From NCBI RefSeq assembly GCF_938020365.1, contig NZ_CALIIB010000063.1, forward strand, positions 1-29,162: DNA of 29,162 bases, written 5' to 3'. Both the position numbers and the translations under genes were made by a program. The notes below the pieces were generated by a model. The model was not told the DNA's origin. It ran no database searches and saw only the letters and a program-made list of their open reading frames with translations. The stretch's first letter is position 1; the number at the start of each line of letters is the position of its first letter. Source of the DNA: an uncultured Streptococcus sp. Lineage in GTDB: Bacteria; Bacillota; Bacilli; Lactobacillales; Streptococcaceae. Of this stretch, positions 21,864-29,162 are shown piece after piece.

Positions 21864-23570
21864 ATGACAGATAAATTAGATACACGCCACAGAAGTAAGA
21901 TTTATGATAGTATGGTCAAATCTCCTAACCGTGCCATGCTTCGCGCGACAGGGATGACGGACAAGGACTTTGAAACTCCAATTGTCGGAGTGATTTCGAC
22001 TTGGGCAGAAAATACGCCTTGTAATATTCACCTGCATGATTTTGGTAAACTAGCCAAGGAAGGAGTAAAAGAACAAGGTGCTTGGCCTGTTCAGTTCGGT
22101 ACGATTACCGTAGCAGACGGGATTGCCATGGGAACACCGGGCATGCGCTTCTCTCTGACCTCACGCGACATCATTGCAGACTCTATCGAAGCTGCCATGG
22201 GCGGACATAATGTGGATGCCTTCGTCGCTATCGGGGGCTGTGATAAGAATATGCCTGGCTCTATGATTGCCATTGCCAATATGGATATTCCAGCTATCTT
22301 CGCCTACGGTGGAACCATTGCACCGGGAAATCTGGATGGCAAGGATATTGACTTGGTTTCTGTCTTTGAAGGTATCGGGAAGTGGAACCATGGCGATTTG
22401 ACTGCTGAGGAAGTGCGCCGCATCGAGTGTAATGCCTGCCCTGGCCCTGGTGGCTGTGGCGGTATGTACACGGCTAATACTATGGCGACAGCTATTGAAG
22501 TCCTAGGGATGAGCTTGCCTGGTTCTTCTTCTCACCCAGCAGAATCTCAAGATAAGAAGGATGATATCGTGGAAGCTGGCCGAGCTGTTGTCCGGATGCT
22601 GGAAATGGGGCTCAAGCCATCTGACATTCTGACTCGCGAAGCCTTTGAAGATGCCATCACAGTGACCATGGCTTTGGGCGGCTCTACCAATGCTACTCTG
22701 CACTTGTTGGCCATTGCCCATGCGGCTAATGTGGAGCTGACCTTGGATGACTTTAATGTTATTCAAGAGCGCGTGCCACATTTGGCGGATTTGAAACCAT
22801 CTGGCCAGTATGTCTTCCAAGACCTATACAATGTCGGTGGTGTGCCTGCCGTTATGAAATATCTTTTGGCGAACGGCTTCCTGCATGGCGACCGCATTAC
22901 TTGTACAGGTAAGACAGTGGCGGAAAACTTGGCTGACTTTGCTGATTTGACGCCAGGTCAGAAGGTCATTATGCCGCTTGAGAATCCAAAACGTGCGGAC
23001 GGTCCGCTCATTATCTTGCATGGTAATCTGGCTCCTGATGGCGCTGTTGCCAAGGTTTCTGGTGTTAAAGTGCGCCGTCACATCGGGCCTGCTAAGGTCT
23101 TTGACTCAGAAGAAGCTGCTATTGATGCAGTCTTGGCCGATGAAGTAGTTGATGGCGATGTAGTCGTGGTTCGCTACGTTGGTCCAAAGGGTGGCCCTGG
23201 TATGCCAGAAATGCTGTCACTTTCTTCTATCATCGTAGGGAAAGGCCAAGGAGATAAGGTAGCCCTCTTGACAGACGGTCGCTTCTCAGGTGGTACCTAC
23301 GGTCTCGTTGTCGGACATATCGCTCCGGAAGCTCAGGATGGTGGCCCGATTGCCTACCTTCGCACAGGCGATATGGTCACGGTTGACCAAGATACCAAGG
23401 AAATTTCCATGGCAGTTTCTGAAGAAGAACTTGAAAAACGAAAAGCAGAAACAACTATTCCACCGCTTTATAGCCGCGGTGTACTTGGTAAATATGCTCA
23501 CATGGTATCCTCTGCCGCTAAAGGTGCTGTTACCGACTTCTGGAAACCAGAAGAAACAGGGAAGAAATAG
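21864..23570 (+). CDS. ilvD: Dihydroxy-acid dehydratase IlvD
   Basis: A 568-aa Fe-S dehydratase that makes the 2-keto acids of valine and isoleucine from the dihydroxy acids. The start is placed at the ATG at 21864 (AAAGGG upstream; N-terminus MTDKLDTRHRSKIYD as in relatives). In-frame ATGs at 21840 and 21849 lie too close to the promoter. Cluster ligands are the Cys of GGCDKNMPG and of ECNACPGPGGCGG; TGRFSGGTYGLVVGHI-like sequence near residue 470 is the second family signature. Length is normal. It stands alone, away from ilvBN/ilvC, as usual in streptococci, and a strong terminator follows. Confidence 0.97.
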   Translation: MTDKLDTRHRSKIYDSMVKSPNRAMLRATGMTDKDFETPIVGVISTWAENTPCNIHLHDFGKLAKEGVKEQGAWPVQFGTITVADGIAMGTPGMRFSLTSRDIIADSIEAAMGGHNVDAFVAIGGCDKNMPGSMIAIANMDIPAIFAYGGTIAPGNLDGKDIDLVSVFEGIGKWNHGDLTAEEVRRIECNACPGPGGCGGMYTANTMATAIEVLGMSLPGSSSHPAESQDKKDDIVEAGRAVVRMLEMGLKPSDILTREAFEDAITVTMALGGSTNATLHLLAIAHAANVELTLDDFNVIQERVPHLADLKPSGQYVFQDLYNVGGVPAVMKYLLANGFLHGDRITCTGKTVAENLADFADLTPGQKVIMPLENPKRADGPLIILHGNLAPDGAVAKVSGVKVRRHIGPAKVFDSEEAAIDAVLADEVVDGDVVVVRYVGPKGGPGMPEMLSLSSIIVGKGQGDKVALLTDGRFSGGTYGLVVGHIAPEAQDGGPIAYLRTGDMVTVDQDTKEISMAVSEEELEKRKAETTIPPLYSRGVLGKYAHMVSSAAKGAVTDFWKPEETGKK

Positions 23571-23587
23571 CCTATATATGACAAAAG

Positions 23588-23612
23588 AACCCGCTAGTTT
23601 TTCTAGCGGGTT
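23588..23612. terminator. Terminator between ilvD and the DUF59 gene
   Basis: AACCCGCTAG (23588-23597) and CTAGCGGGTT (23603-23612), a perfect 10-bp stem with a T5 loop, serving convergent genes. Confidence 0.92.
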
Positions 23613-23639
23613 TATTAATTTGGATGAGTGTTCATCTTC

Positions 23640-23981
23640 TTATCTAGGACTAATCCCCAGCGCAATGCGTCCAAAGCGGCTGATGCGCGTGATTTTCCAC
23701 GCGGGCGACCAAGTGACTTCAACGGAGACAGTTTCGATGCCCTCGATTTGCTTCAGGGACTCGACGATTTCAATGGGAACGGTCTCGGTACAGTCGCAGG
23801 CTGTGTCTGTGAAGGTCATGACAATCTTGCAGTGGCCAGTTTCGTCAAGATTGATTTCATAGATGAGCCCGAGATTGTAGACATCAAGCTCGACCTCTGG
23901 ATCGTAAATCGTTTCGAGTTTCTTAATGAATTCTTCTTGGATAGCTGCGGCTCGGTCATTGATTTTGATATCGTCTCTCAT
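23640..23981 (-). CDS. DUF59 (MIP18/SufT-like) metal-sulfur cluster assembly protein
   Basis: A 113-aa protein of the DUF59/PaaD/SufT family: ETIYDPEVELDVYNLGLIYE (23-42) holds the conserved DPE and LGLIY motifs, and MTFTDTACDC (55-64) holds the reactive-cysteine region. The C-terminal part reads VEVTWSPAW. Family members help build or insert Fe-S clusters. The gene lies beside ilvD, which needs such a cluster, though the two are convergent. The start has AAGGA upstream. The usual TxPGCP is TACDCT here, as I recall for streptococcal members. Confidence 0.9.
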   Translation of the reverse strand: MRDDIKINDRAAAIQEEFIKKLETIYDPEVELDVYNLGLIYEINLDETGHCKIVMTFTDTACDCTETVPIEIVESLKQIEGIETVSVEVTWSPAWKITRISRFGRIALGISPR

Positions 23982-24123
23982 CTTCAGTCCTTCTTTCTCT
24001 ATAGAATGGTGGTCTTATTTTCTCATAATTCTGACAATTTTTCAAGAAATTCTGGCGAATGAAAACGGATTTAGTCTCTCGGAGGGAATTTTTCTGCTCT
24101 AACTCCTCAAAACATCTGATTTA

Positions 24124-24132
24124 TGGTAAAAT
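24124..24132 (+). promoter_or_regulatory. Extended -10 promoter of hisS
   Basis: TGGTAAAAT at 24124-24132, the same core as the dlt promoter, 33 bp before the hisS start. The short leader has no room for a T-box. The stretch 23982-24123 holds nothing else that I can see. Confidence 0.5.
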
Positions 24133-24165
24133 AATAGATATTATATAGTTGCAGAGGATTAGAAA

Positions 24166-25446
24166 ATGAAATTACAAAAACCTAAAGGAACTCAGGATAT
24201 CCTCCCTCAGGAATCTGCTAAATGGCAGTATCTGGAGGAGTTTGCTCGTAAGACGTTTAAAAAATACAACTATGCGGAAATTCGGACACCGATTTTTGAG
24301 CACTATGAGGTCATCAGTCGTTCTGTTGGAGATACGACAGATATTGTGACCAAGGAAATGTATGATTTCTACGATAAGGGGGATCGTCATATCACGCTGC
24401 GGCCAGAAGGAACTGCACCGGTCGTTCGTTCTTATGTCGAAAACAAGCTCTTTGCGCCAGAGGTTCAAAAGCCAGTCAAGCTTTATTATATGGGCTCTAT
24501 GTTCCGCTATGAGCGGCCTCAGGCTGGTCGCTTGCGCGAATTTCACCAAATCGGGGTGGAGTGCTTCGGCTCTGAAAATCCAGCGACAGATGCAGAAACA
24601 ATTGCTATGGCGGCTCAGTTCTTCAAGGAAATTGGAATTGGGCAGGTGACGCTGCAGCTGAATAGTTTGGGCAATGCAGCGAGTCGAGCTGCCTATCGTC
24701 AGGCCTTGATTGATTATTTGACTCCGCTGAAAGACAGTCTTTCTAAGGATAGTCAGCGTCGTTTGGAGGAAAATCCGCTGCGGGTGCTGGATTCGAAGGA
24801 AAAAGAAGATAAGGCAGCTGTTGCGCAGGCTCCTTCGATTTTGGACTTTCTGGACGAGGAGAGCCAGGAGCATTTTGCGGCTGTCCGCTCAATGCTAGAG
24901 TCTTTGGACGTTCCTTATGTCATTAACACCAATATGGTACGCGGACTGGACTACTACAATCACACGATTTTTGAGTTTACGACTGATGTGGCAGGTAGCG
25001 AACTGACTATCTGTGCGGGTGGTCGCTATGATGGTTTGGTTGACTATTTCGGTGGGCCAGAAACGCCTGCCTTTGGTTTTGGTATGGGAATGGAGCGTCT
25101 GCTCTTGGTTCTGGAAAAACAGGGAGCAGCTTTGCCATTTGAGACAGGCTTGGATGCCTATATTGCCGTTCTAGGTGAGGCTGCCAATCGCAGCGCTTTG
25201 GAATTGGTGCAAGCCCTTCGGAATCAAGGATTTGCGGCCGAGCGAGACTATTTGGACCGCAAGCTTAAGGCACAATTCAAGTCAGCAGATGCTTTCAGAG
25301 CCAAGACCATCATTACTTTAGGTGAAAGTGAGATCGAAAGCAACCAAGTCACTGTGAAGAATAATGAAACTCGTCAAGAAGTGGTGGTTGGACTGGATCA
25401 AGTTCAAGAAAACTATCAGGCTGTTCTCGAAAAATTAGGTTGTTAG
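24166..25446 (+). CDS. hisS: Histidyl-tRNA synthetase
   Basis: A 426-aa class II aminoacyl-tRNA synthetase. Visible motifs are LRPEGTAPVVRSYVE (79-93), motif 2 MFRYERPQAGRLREFHQIG (111-129), the histidine-binding VRGLDYYNHTIFEF around 258-271, the second histidine motif GGRYDGLV around 285-292, and motif 3 FGFGMGMERLLL around 302-313. The C-terminal anticodon-binding domain runs from about 328. Length is standard. The start has AGAGGATT upstream. No terminator with a T tract is evident after the gene; an inverted repeat CTTAAAG/CTTTAAG lies at 25464-25485. Confidence 0.97.
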   Translation: MKLQKPKGTQDILPQESAKWQYLEEFARKTFKKYNYAEIRTPIFEHYEVISRSVGDTTDIVTKEMYDFYDKGDRHITLRPEGTAPVVRSYVENKLFAPEVQKPVKLYYMGSMFRYERPQAGRLREFHQIGVECFGSENPATDAETIAMAAQFFKEIGIGQVTLQLNSLGNAASRAAYRQALIDYLTPLKDSLSKDSQRRLEENPLRVLDSKEKEDKAAVAQAPSILDFLDEESQEHFAAVRSMLESLDVPYVINTNMVRGLDYYNHTIFEFTTDVAGSELTICAGGRYDGLVDYFGGPETPAFGFGMGMERLLLVLEKQGAALPFETGLDAYIAVLGEAANRSALELVQALRNQGFAAERDYLDRKLKAQFKSADAFRAKTIITLGESEIESNQVTVKNNETRQEVVVGLDQVQENYQAVLEKLGC

Positions 25447-25496
25447 AGAAAAACTTATTTTTTCTTAAAGGTCGAGCTCTTTAAGGAATCTAGAAA

Positions 25497-25535
25497 TGTT
25501 ACATTTTTGTTACACAGAGAGCAAAAGCTGTAACA
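25497..25535 (+). promoter_or_regulatory. Triple TGTTACA boxes upstream of the lipoprotein promoter
   Basis: TGTTACA at 25497-25503 and again at 25508-25514 (11-bp period), then its inverse TGTAACA at 25529-25535 over the -35 position. The arrangement suggests an operator. The first two boxes resemble a GlnR site but have one base too many between half sites. Confidence 0.4.
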
Positions 25536-25549
25536 AACTGATAATATTT

Positions 25550-25558
25550 TGGTATAAT
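25550..25558 (+). promoter_or_regulatory. Extended -10 promoter of the lipoprotein gene
   Basis: TGGTATAAT at 25550-25558, 32 bp upstream of the start codon. Confidence 0.6.
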
Positions 25559-25590
25559 GGTCATACCCTTACATAAATAAAGGAGAAAAA

Positions 25591-26460
25591 ATGAAAAAAT
25601 TGATGAAATTTGGCGTATTGCCGGCTTGTATTCTTTTGTTGGGAGCATGTTCGGCCCTGCCAAAACCACAGAAGAAAAACGCTGAAAACGTGAAGACAGA
25701 GCAGTCTTCATCTTCTACATCAGAAAAAGAAACCAATGAAAAGCGGATTGAGAAAGATGCAGATATTATCTTGCGTGCAGTCTTTACAGATCATTCTTCA
25801 GGTTTCACGACCTTGATGGGAACTTCTGTTGACAAATGGAAGAAAGGTATTACTCAGTCTTACGTTGATGAAAACCTGTCTAAATATACGCCAGAAGAAA
25901 ACTATACGCTTGACTTAAAGACAGAAAAATTCCCTCCATCAAAAATCTTGGAGTTATTTGACCAAGCACGTTTTAAAGTCTTGGCTACGATTGGCGATGA
26001 TTTTGAAATTACTAAGGTTGAAGACGATGGAGAAACAGCAACGGTAACATTTAAGAGCCGTGCGATTGCGACACGTGATTTGGCCAATTTAATCAATATG
26101 ACCAAAGCTAGTCTGTTTGAAAATGGGATTGAAGATGTAAAAGCCTTGGAAGACTCAACGGATCCAGATCTTGAGAAGCGTTTGGCTTTGGTAAATAACT
26201 TCCTCTTCTACTATGCTTTTGATCGTATGAATGAAGACTTTGGCTACATTGCGCCACGTGAGTTTACAATGGAGTTAACGAAGACAAAAGAGGGTCGCTA
26301 TATTCTCAATGACGAAAACTTTATTGAATTGCGTAAATCAATTTTTGTCAATGAGTATTCAGCAAATGGTGCAGAAACCCGTAAAGGAAACAAATCAACC
26401 GATTCTGGCTCTAAATCTGACTCAAGCTCCTCTTCATCTTCCGATAAATCAAAGATCTAA
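25591..26460 (+). CDS. Predicted lipoprotein with Ser-rich tail
   Basis: A 289-aa surface lipoprotein. The signal peptide is MKKLMKFGVLPACILLLGAC with lipobox LGAC and lipid-modified Cys20. Residues 21-50 form a charged, Ser/Thr-rich linker. The folded part (about 50-265) is mixed helix and strand, with KRIEKDADIILRAVF, YVDENLSKYT and ETATVTFKSRA; I recognise no catalytic motif. It may belong to the DUF5105-like group, which I cannot confirm. The chain ends in a run of Ser, Asp and Lys (268-289), an odd free tail for a lipoprotein. Ribosome site AAGGAG. Boxes upstream suggest a regulated promoter, and a terminator follows. Confidence 0.8.
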   Translation: MKKLMKFGVLPACILLLGACSALPKPQKKNAENVKTEQSSSSTSEKETNEKRIEKDADIILRAVFTDHSSGFTTLMGTSVDKWKKGITQSYVDENLSKYTPEENYTLDLKTEKFPPSKILELFDQARFKVLATIGDDFEITKVEDDGETATVTFKSRAIATRDLANLINMTKASLFENGIEDVKALEDSTDPDLEKRLALVNNFLFYYAFDRMNEDFGYIAPREFTMELTKTKEGRYILNDENFIELRKSIFVNEYSANGAETRKGNKSTDSGSKSDSSSSSSSDKSKI

Positions 26461-26503
26461 TAGTTTGAAATAAGATTTAGGATCTCATTTACATAGATAA
26501 CGG

Positions 26504-26532
26504 GTCTGGGGCTTTTTGTCTCAGACTTTTAT
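26504..26532 (+). terminator. Intrinsic terminator of the lipoprotein gene
   Basis: GTCTG (26504-26508) and CAGAC (26522-26526) with added wobble pairs, followed by TTTTATTTTT. Confidence 0.8.
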
Positions 26533-26565
26533 TTTTCAACTAGCTTGAATTGACGGAGGATATGA

Positions 26566-27225
26566 ATGAAAACAATTTATTTAAGCAAAAAAGACATGTT
26601 GGAAATCTGCCAAGATGGTGATAAGTATTTCTTGCGTTATCCAACTTTTAATATTACCTGCCCAGAAGTGATTAGAGAAATTCCCAAAGAAGCTGCAGAT
26701 AGTTACATGTCGGGAGAACATACTGGCAAAGAGTTGATGACTTATGCGCAATATGGTTTTTGGAAATCTAAAAAACAATATACACAAGAAGAGTCGAATA
26801 AAATTTTTATACAAAATAACCCTGACTTAATTTTCAATGATTTATCTTATAACCAAAAAATATTTTCTCCTGAAGAATTTACCCAAATCGTCACCAAAGC
26901 CATTGTTTCAGAACTGGAACCTAGCGAACTTGACGCAATTGGTATAGTTGATAGTCATTTAGAGCTTCTTCTGGTGGATCCAGTTGGCTGGGAGGAAGAG
27001 ATAGAAGCAGTCCATTTGGAAATTCTGCAAGAAAAAATTAATAATTACATTCACTTCCTCGAAAGTAAGCAGTATGTAGCACGATACGGTGATAAGTTTG
27101 ACAAAAAAGTCATCCATATCACATTCCAGTATTCTCCATCTGACAATGGCCTAGCCTTCCTAGCCGCTGCTCAGAAGGTATTGCAGAATACAGATATGAG
27201 TTTGAAGATCGAATTGCCGGAGTGA
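26566..27225 (+). CDS. DUF6572 domain protein, immunity-like
   Basis: A 219-aa acidic protein without signal or membrane segment. The C-terminal half fits DUF6572: LDAIGIVDSHLELLLVDPVG (122-141), WEEEIEAVHLEILQEKIN (142-159), YIHFLESKQYV (161-171) and HITFQYSPSDNG (184-195). This domain is often found among immunity proteins of polymorphic toxins, where it occurs in strings of orphan genes. The N-terminal half (residues 1-110) is a separate, unrecognised domain with a YFLRYPTFNITCPE stretch. Ribosome site GGAGG. A perfect terminator follows, so it is transcribed alone. Confidence 0.7.
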   Translation: MKTIYLSKKDMLEICQDGDKYFLRYPTFNITCPEVIREIPKEAADSYMSGEHTGKELMTYAQYGFWKSKKQYTQEESNKIFIQNNPDLIFNDLSYNQKIFSPEEFTQIVTKAIVSELEPSELDAIGIVDSHLELLLVDPVGWEEEIEAVHLEILQEKINNYIHFLESKQYVARYGDKFDKKVIHITFQYSPSDNGLAFLAAAQKVLQNTDMSLKIELPE

Positions 27226-27230
27226 TATGA

Positions 27231-27257
27231 AGAGAGCGAATTTTCGCTCTCTTTTTA
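27231..27257 (+). terminator. Intrinsic terminator after the DUF6572 gene
   Basis: AGAGAGCGA (27231-27239) and TCGCTCTCT (27244-27252), 9-bp stem with a four-base loop, then T5. Confidence 0.92.
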
Positions 27258-27270
27258 GTCTCTTACAGTA

Positions 27271-27279
27271 TGTTATAAT
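27271..27279 (+). promoter_or_regulatory. Extended -10 promoter
   Basis: TGTTATAAT at 27271-27279 puts transcription start near 27286, which excludes a translation start at 27279 and supports the GTG at 27330. Confidence 0.55.
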
Positions 27280-27329
27280 TGAATTGGACAACACTTGGAC
27301 TGTTATTATCAAAAAAAGGGGTAGAGCTT

Positions 27330-27656
27330 GTGTTAGATATTCGTATTGAGACCATTGACAATAAGTCTTTGACATACAAGATATTAAGAAAATATTCTGC
27401 TTTACCTTTTTCACAACTAAAGCTAAGAATAGAAAATCATGATCCAGTGATGGTAGTAGATGACTTAAAACTGGACGAGCTTCGAAGGGTTAGAGAGTTA
27501 ATTTATGAGTTAAGCGGCATAGGCACTGAGGTTACGATAAAGGATTCAACAGGCATCATCACCTTGGGAGTATTGCATAATATTATCTCTAGTTATGAAG
27601 GAATTACGGCTGATATAGAAGAGCTAGATACCCTTATGTTTGATGAAGAGGATTGA
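27330..27656 (+). CDS. Small acidic protein of unknown function
   Basis: A 108-aa protein starting at a GTG (27330-27332) with AGGGG eight bases upstream; upstream codons in frame lie within the promoter. It reads VLDIRIETIDNKSLTYKI and ends in a strongly acidic tail IEELDTLMFDEED. Middle strands and helices (KLDELRRVRELIYELSG, ITLGVLHNIIS) suggest a compact alpha/beta domain. I do not recognise the family. Size, charge and position between a DUF6572 protein and an ADP-ribosylglycohydrolase make an immunity role plausible but unproven. Confidence 0.6.
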   Translation: MLDIRIETIDNKSLTYKILRKYSALPFSQLKLRIENHDPVMVVDDLKLDELRRVRELIYELSGIGTEVTIKDSTGIITLGVLHNIISSYEGITADIEELDTLMFDEED

Positions 27657-27793
27657 TTGCTAGATTTCTATATTTTAACGAATTTATAACTTGGAAAATC
27701 AGTGCTTCCGAAGCAGGCAGGGTCAATTCTTTTAGTCTGTTGACTGACAAGGGATTCAAGATTCTTGATAAAGGGTGTGGAAGAGGTTGCTAA
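27653..27793 (+). pseudogene. Possible coding remnant
   Basis: A 46-codon open stretch overlaps the preceding stop codon and reads protein-like sequence (NEFITWKISASEAGR, then SFSLLTDKGFKILDKG) before a TAA at 27791. It has no ATG and only a TTG with a weak ribosome site. It looks like the end of a lost gene of this accessory cluster. The family is not recognised. Confidence 0.3.
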
Positions 27794-27836
27794 TAATATT
27801 ATTATAAAAATGGATTTAATAGAATAGGAAAAGGCT

Positions 27837-28823
27837 ATGAGATTAAGAGATAAATGGGAAGATGATTCAAATCAGTATAGAAGGCATAATCTTAAACAAA
27901 AGATAAATTCGGTTATCTTTGGTCTAGCAATAGGTGATGCACTGGGAGTCCCTGTAGAGTTCAGAGATAGAGATACCTATCATATTTCAGATATGGTGGG
28001 TTATGGAACCTATAATCAACCAGCTGGTACCTGGTCAGATGATACTTCTTTATCCTTAGCACTTATTGAACACCTATATGAGGATTCTGATTTGAATGGG
28101 TTGATGGATAAATTTGTAGCTTATCGTCAGGGCTACCTCACACCTTTTGGATATTGTTTTGATATTGGTGTTTCGACTAATCAGGCGATTGAACGGTATT
28201 TGACGGGAGTTTCTCCAGAGAAATGTGGAGGGAGTAGTGAGAGAGACAATGGCAATGGAGCTTTGATGAGGATATCTCCCTTAGCTTTGATCTTATATGA
28301 AAATGTTGATTTCAGTTATAGATCAAAAATAATTGAGCAATATACTAAGCTGACCCATGCTCATCCAAGGTCTATCGTGGCATCTATTCTTTATGTCCAG
28401 CTTTTAATCGGTTTTCTTCTTAATATTCGTTTAGAAAAATTACTTTGTCAATCAAAGCCTTATTTTGAAGATTACTTCAAGAAAAGCCCAGAATACTGGG
28501 AAGAATATCAAGAACATTTTAGAGAAATATTTGACAAAGAATTTTATCAAAAAGCTAGGGAAGATATTGCTTCTACAGGCTATGTTGTTGATACCTTGAA
28601 GGCTTGTCTCTGGTGTTTGGGTACAACAGATAGTTTTGAAGAAGCTGTTCTAAAAGCCGTTAATCTTGGAGGGGACACCGATACGATCGGTGCCATTACA
28701 GGTACCTTGGCTGGAGCCTACTATCAACTGGAAGGCATCCCAGAAAAATGGATTCAACAGCTGGCTAATAGAGAATTGATTGACGAAAAATGTCGACAAA
28801 TGCTAGAATGGCTAGAACGTTGA
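27837..28823 (+). CDS. ADP-ribosylglycohydrolase family protein (DraG-like)
   Basis: A 328-aa member of the ADP-ribosyl-glycohydrolase family, which removes ADP-ribose from proteins, nucleic acids or small molecules in a metal-dependent reaction. All key blocks are present: FGLAIGDALGVPVEF (28-42), GTWSDDTSLSLAL (65-76) with the metal-binding Asp pair, RDNGNGALMRISPLAL near 136-152, and LGGDTDTIGAITG (277-289). The fold is all-helical. Length is usual. Ribosome site AGGAAAAGG. It may reverse a toxin's ADP-ribosylation, as in Tre1/Tri1-type pairs, or act on housekeeping targets; the neighbours favour the first. Confidence 0.9.
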   Translation: MRLRDKWEDDSNQYRRHNLKQKINSVIFGLAIGDALGVPVEFRDRDTYHISDMVGYGTYNQPAGTWSDDTSLSLALIEHLYEDSDLNGLMDKFVAYRQGYLTPFGYCFDIGVSTNQAIERYLTGVSPEKCGGSSERDNGNGALMRISPLALILYENVDFSYRSKIIEQYTKLTHAHPRSIVASILYVQLLIGFLLNIRLEKLLCQSKPYFEDYFKKSPEYWEEYQEHFREIFDKEFYQKAREDIASTGYVVDTLKACLWCLGTTDSFEEAVLKAVNLGGDTDTIGAITGTLAGAYYQLEGIPEKWIQQLANRELIDEKCRQMLEWLER

Positions 28824-28865
28824 TTTTCTGTAGTTGTTGCATATTTGAGCAATCCTTGAAATTAG

Positions 28866-28995
28866 GATGAACTGATTTCTAAGATGGTGAAGAGATGGAG
28901 TTGTTTTTGAAAACAGGAGAGAAGAAAATCTACCAGCTGACCAAGTCTATCTGCAATATCAATGTTCCCAGATACAGCTTAAAATTACACGGTAA
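28866..28995 (+). pseudogene. Frameshifted C-terminal fragment of an unknown gene
   Basis: DELISKMVKR in one frame continues, after a one- or two-base shift near 28895, as DGVVFENRREENLPADQ and VYLQYQCSQIQLKITR to a TAA at 28993-28995. A new ribosome site and start follow 15 bp later, the usual spacing of an operon. No ATG serves the first frame. Family not recognised. Confidence 0.35.
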
Positions 28996-29009
28996 ACGAA
29001 AGGATTATC

Positions 29010-29162
29010 ATGAAAGAAAAAGACTTACTTATCAAAGAATATCTTAGAGTAAAAAAAGAAGCGATTTATAGCCGCATTATATTCTTGCTAACGGCCGTTA
29101 CAGGAGCTAGAAAGAGTGATTTTCCTTGGATATGTCGATGTTGATTTTCAAAATTTTCTTAA
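29010..29162 (+). pseudogene. Start of an unknown gene, probably decayed, cut by the window edge
   Basis: ATG at 29010 with AAAGGA upstream opens MKEKDLLIKEYLRVKKEAIY and closes at a TGA (29142-29144) after 44 residues. After the A7 run near 29052 another frame reads RFIAALYSC, a TAA, then RPLQELERVIFLGYVDVD to the window end, which looks more like a real protein. A slip in the A7 run and one nonsense change would explain this. Family unknown. Confidence 0.35.

Noticed and set aside
24060..24165. T-box leader for hisS
   Set aside because: The distance from the -10 to the start codon is about 33 bases, far too short.
25497..25514. GlnR box (TGTNA-N7-TNACA) before the lipoprotein gene
   Set aside because: The spacing is 8, not 7, so it misses the consensus by one base.
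28896..29047. ATG frame MELFLKTGEKKIYQLTK overlapping the right-edge fragments
   Set aside because: It overlaps a more protein-like frame and the start of the next gene, and it has only a poor ribosome site.

Overview
The window looks like chromosomal DNA of a Streptococcus of the mitis/sanguinis group, probably close to S. sanguinis or S. cristatus. The dltX-ABCD operon, ilvD, the cysteine-free L32/L33 pair and hisS are all streptococcal in sequence and layout. Promoters are sigma-A type, many with an extended -10 (TGnTATAAT or TGnTAAAAT). The species guess is inference; the genus is fairly secure. Both window edges cut through sequence: a peptidase S66 gene on the left and a decaying gene on the right.

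Layout. 1-2.8 kb, minus strand: S66 carboxypeptidase (partial), a HAD hydrolase, and a padR-DUF1700-DUF4097 envelope operon with a large inverted repeat around its promoter. 2.9-7.9 kb, plus strand: dltX-dltA-dltB-dltC-dltD (teichoic acid D-alanylation) with a GNAT gene behind it. 8-11.6 kb, minus strand: Cof-type HAD plus DeoR regulator, a CynX-type MFS exporter, and a TetR regulator. 11.7-14.3 kb, plus strand: a CDF zinc-type exporter divergent from tetR, then a compact unit of membrane protein, small XRE regulator and Maf pyrophosphatase. 14.3-18.3 kb, minus strand: a perfect-consensus promoter drives an 893-aa serine-rich protein with 27 units of a 26-residue repeat and no visible export signal, followed after 40 bp by a GH1-like protein that lacks both ends of the usual fold. 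This pair is the least explained system in the window.

18.4-21.25 kb is accessory DNA beside the 3' end of rpmG: a dead DNA alkylation repair gene, a SAP/DUF6434 protein, an IS left end, a truncated XRE gene, and a cadC-cadD cadmium resistance pair with a clear operator. Two diverged 80-bp direct repeats (19565-19644 and 21132-21211) bracket the IS remnant and the cad pair, which suggests repeated integration at one site. 21.25-25.5 kb is core: rpmG, rpmF, ilvD, a DUF59 Fe-S assembly-type gene and hisS. 25.5-29.16 kb holds a lipoprotein with a Ser-rich tail and repeats upstream of its promoter, then an immunity-like group (DUF6572 protein, an unknown 108-aa acidic protein, an ADP-ribosylglycohydrolase) mixed with decayed coding fragments. 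This resembles the tail of a polymorphic-toxin immunity array, although no toxin lies inside the window.
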